Shown here piece by piece: positions 63,826 through 64,000 of a stretch of DNA of 64,000 nt; within the stretch, counting starts at the first letter, position 1; each line of letters starts with the position of its first letter. Position numbers and translations under genes: made by a program. The DNA comes from Pseudisothecium myosuroides (lineage: Eukaryota > Streptophyta > Bryopsida > Hypnales > Lembophyllaceae), in contig CATOGU010000029.1 of NCBI GenBank assembly GCA_951799445.1, positions 20,314-84,313 of the forward strand. Reading direction: 5' to 3'. The notes below the pieces were generated by a model. The model saw only the letters and a list, made by a program, of their open reading frames with translations. It did not search any database and had not been told where the DNA came from.

Positions 63826-64000
63826 TTACGCCACCGGACCGCTGATCTTGGATTCGTCCTGATGCGGGTGCATGGCTTTGAGGAGCAAGTCGTCGGTATA
63901 CTGTAGCCGGCGCGCCAGTTCCCGGGCGATGTTCAGGATGAGCAGCGAGAAAAGTTCGCTGTCTTCGTGGTGCAGTTGGCGGAGCAATTCCTTGGAAAAC
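63826..64000 (-). CDS. 3' end of a possible cyclic-nucleotide-binding protein
   Basis: An open minus-strand frame runs from the window edge to the stop TAA at 63826-63828, about 58 codons. It reads LLRQLHHEDSELFSLLILNI, then ARELARRLQYTDDLLLKAM and ends SKISGPVA. A helix with RxLARRL and the final acidic tail is usual for the C-terminus of cNMP-binding (Crp-type sensor) proteins. With only the end visible the family is uncertain. Confidence 0.5.
   Translation of the reverse strand, partial: FSKELLRQLHHEDSELFSLLILNIARELARRLQYTDDLLLKAMHPHQDESKISGPVA

Overview
The window reads as a scaffold from a GC-rich, heterotrophic Verrucomicrobiota-type (Chthoniobacterales-like) genome. This is inferred from the gene repertoire, not from a marker gene: PEP-CTERM proteins, delta-60 and autotransporter-type repeat proteins, an ECF sigma/Ser-Thr kinase pair, Gfo/Idh/MocA and sugar-isomerase genes, a bacterial tricorn protease, an OPT transporter, and many families of inverted-pair palindromic repeats. 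Two runs of N (1-95 and 23759-23958) break the sequence.

Layout. 0.1-6.3 kb: a partial gene, a membrane protein plus PIG-V-like mannosyltransferase, pyruvate kinase, a glycosyltransferase-like gene and a methyltransferase. 6.3-9 kb: leuD and leuC with a lipoprotein gene between them. 9.4-14.3 kb: a small XRE regulator, then a three-gene chaperone cassette on the minus strand (GrpE-like, lidless Hsp70, J-like/FGE-like protein). 14.5-22.2 kb: a heme/siroheme operon on the minus strand (hemX/ccsA-like, hemA, hemC, cobA-hemD). It is split between hemC and cobA-hemD by about 3 kb of foreign-looking DNA: an AAA ATPase, a TOPRIM-like partner, a nucleotidyltransferase and a diverged remnant of the hemC 3' end. 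22.4-27.4 kb: apt, a PEP-CTERM protein, a receptor-like Ser/Thr kinase cut by the gap, and a membrane protein. 27.8-38.1 kb: tricorn protease, OPT transporter, YfhO-like membrane protein and a serine hydrolase. 38.3-48.3 kb: dltC-dltD without dltA/dltB, an oxidoreductase, a secreted PT-rich protein, an esterase, tmk-holB, a 2-hydroxyacid dehydrogenase/sugar isomerase pair and a methyltransferase. 48.6-53.8 kb: pgeF, tolC-marR with a palindromic operator candidate, moeA with a small membrane protein, and tRNA-Ser(GCU). 54-63.6 kb: sigma factor-kinase pair and four secreted or surface proteins. The window ends in the 3' part of a gene that may encode a cNMP-binding protein.

Many genes are interrupted by single-base indels, most of them in short G/C runs: pyk, hemA, apt, the hemX-like gene, cobA-hemD, the ATPase and several secreted proteins. 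Essential genes are hit, while 24-53 kb is clean. I therefore read these mainly as sequence errors and give each affected gene its full inferred span, naming the shift positions.

The most interesting items are the ATPase/TOPRIM-like pair and hemC remnant inside the heme operon, the Hsp70/GrpE-like/J-like-FGE cassette, and a GTAG-headed REPIN family, one copy of which forms the hemA-hemC junction.
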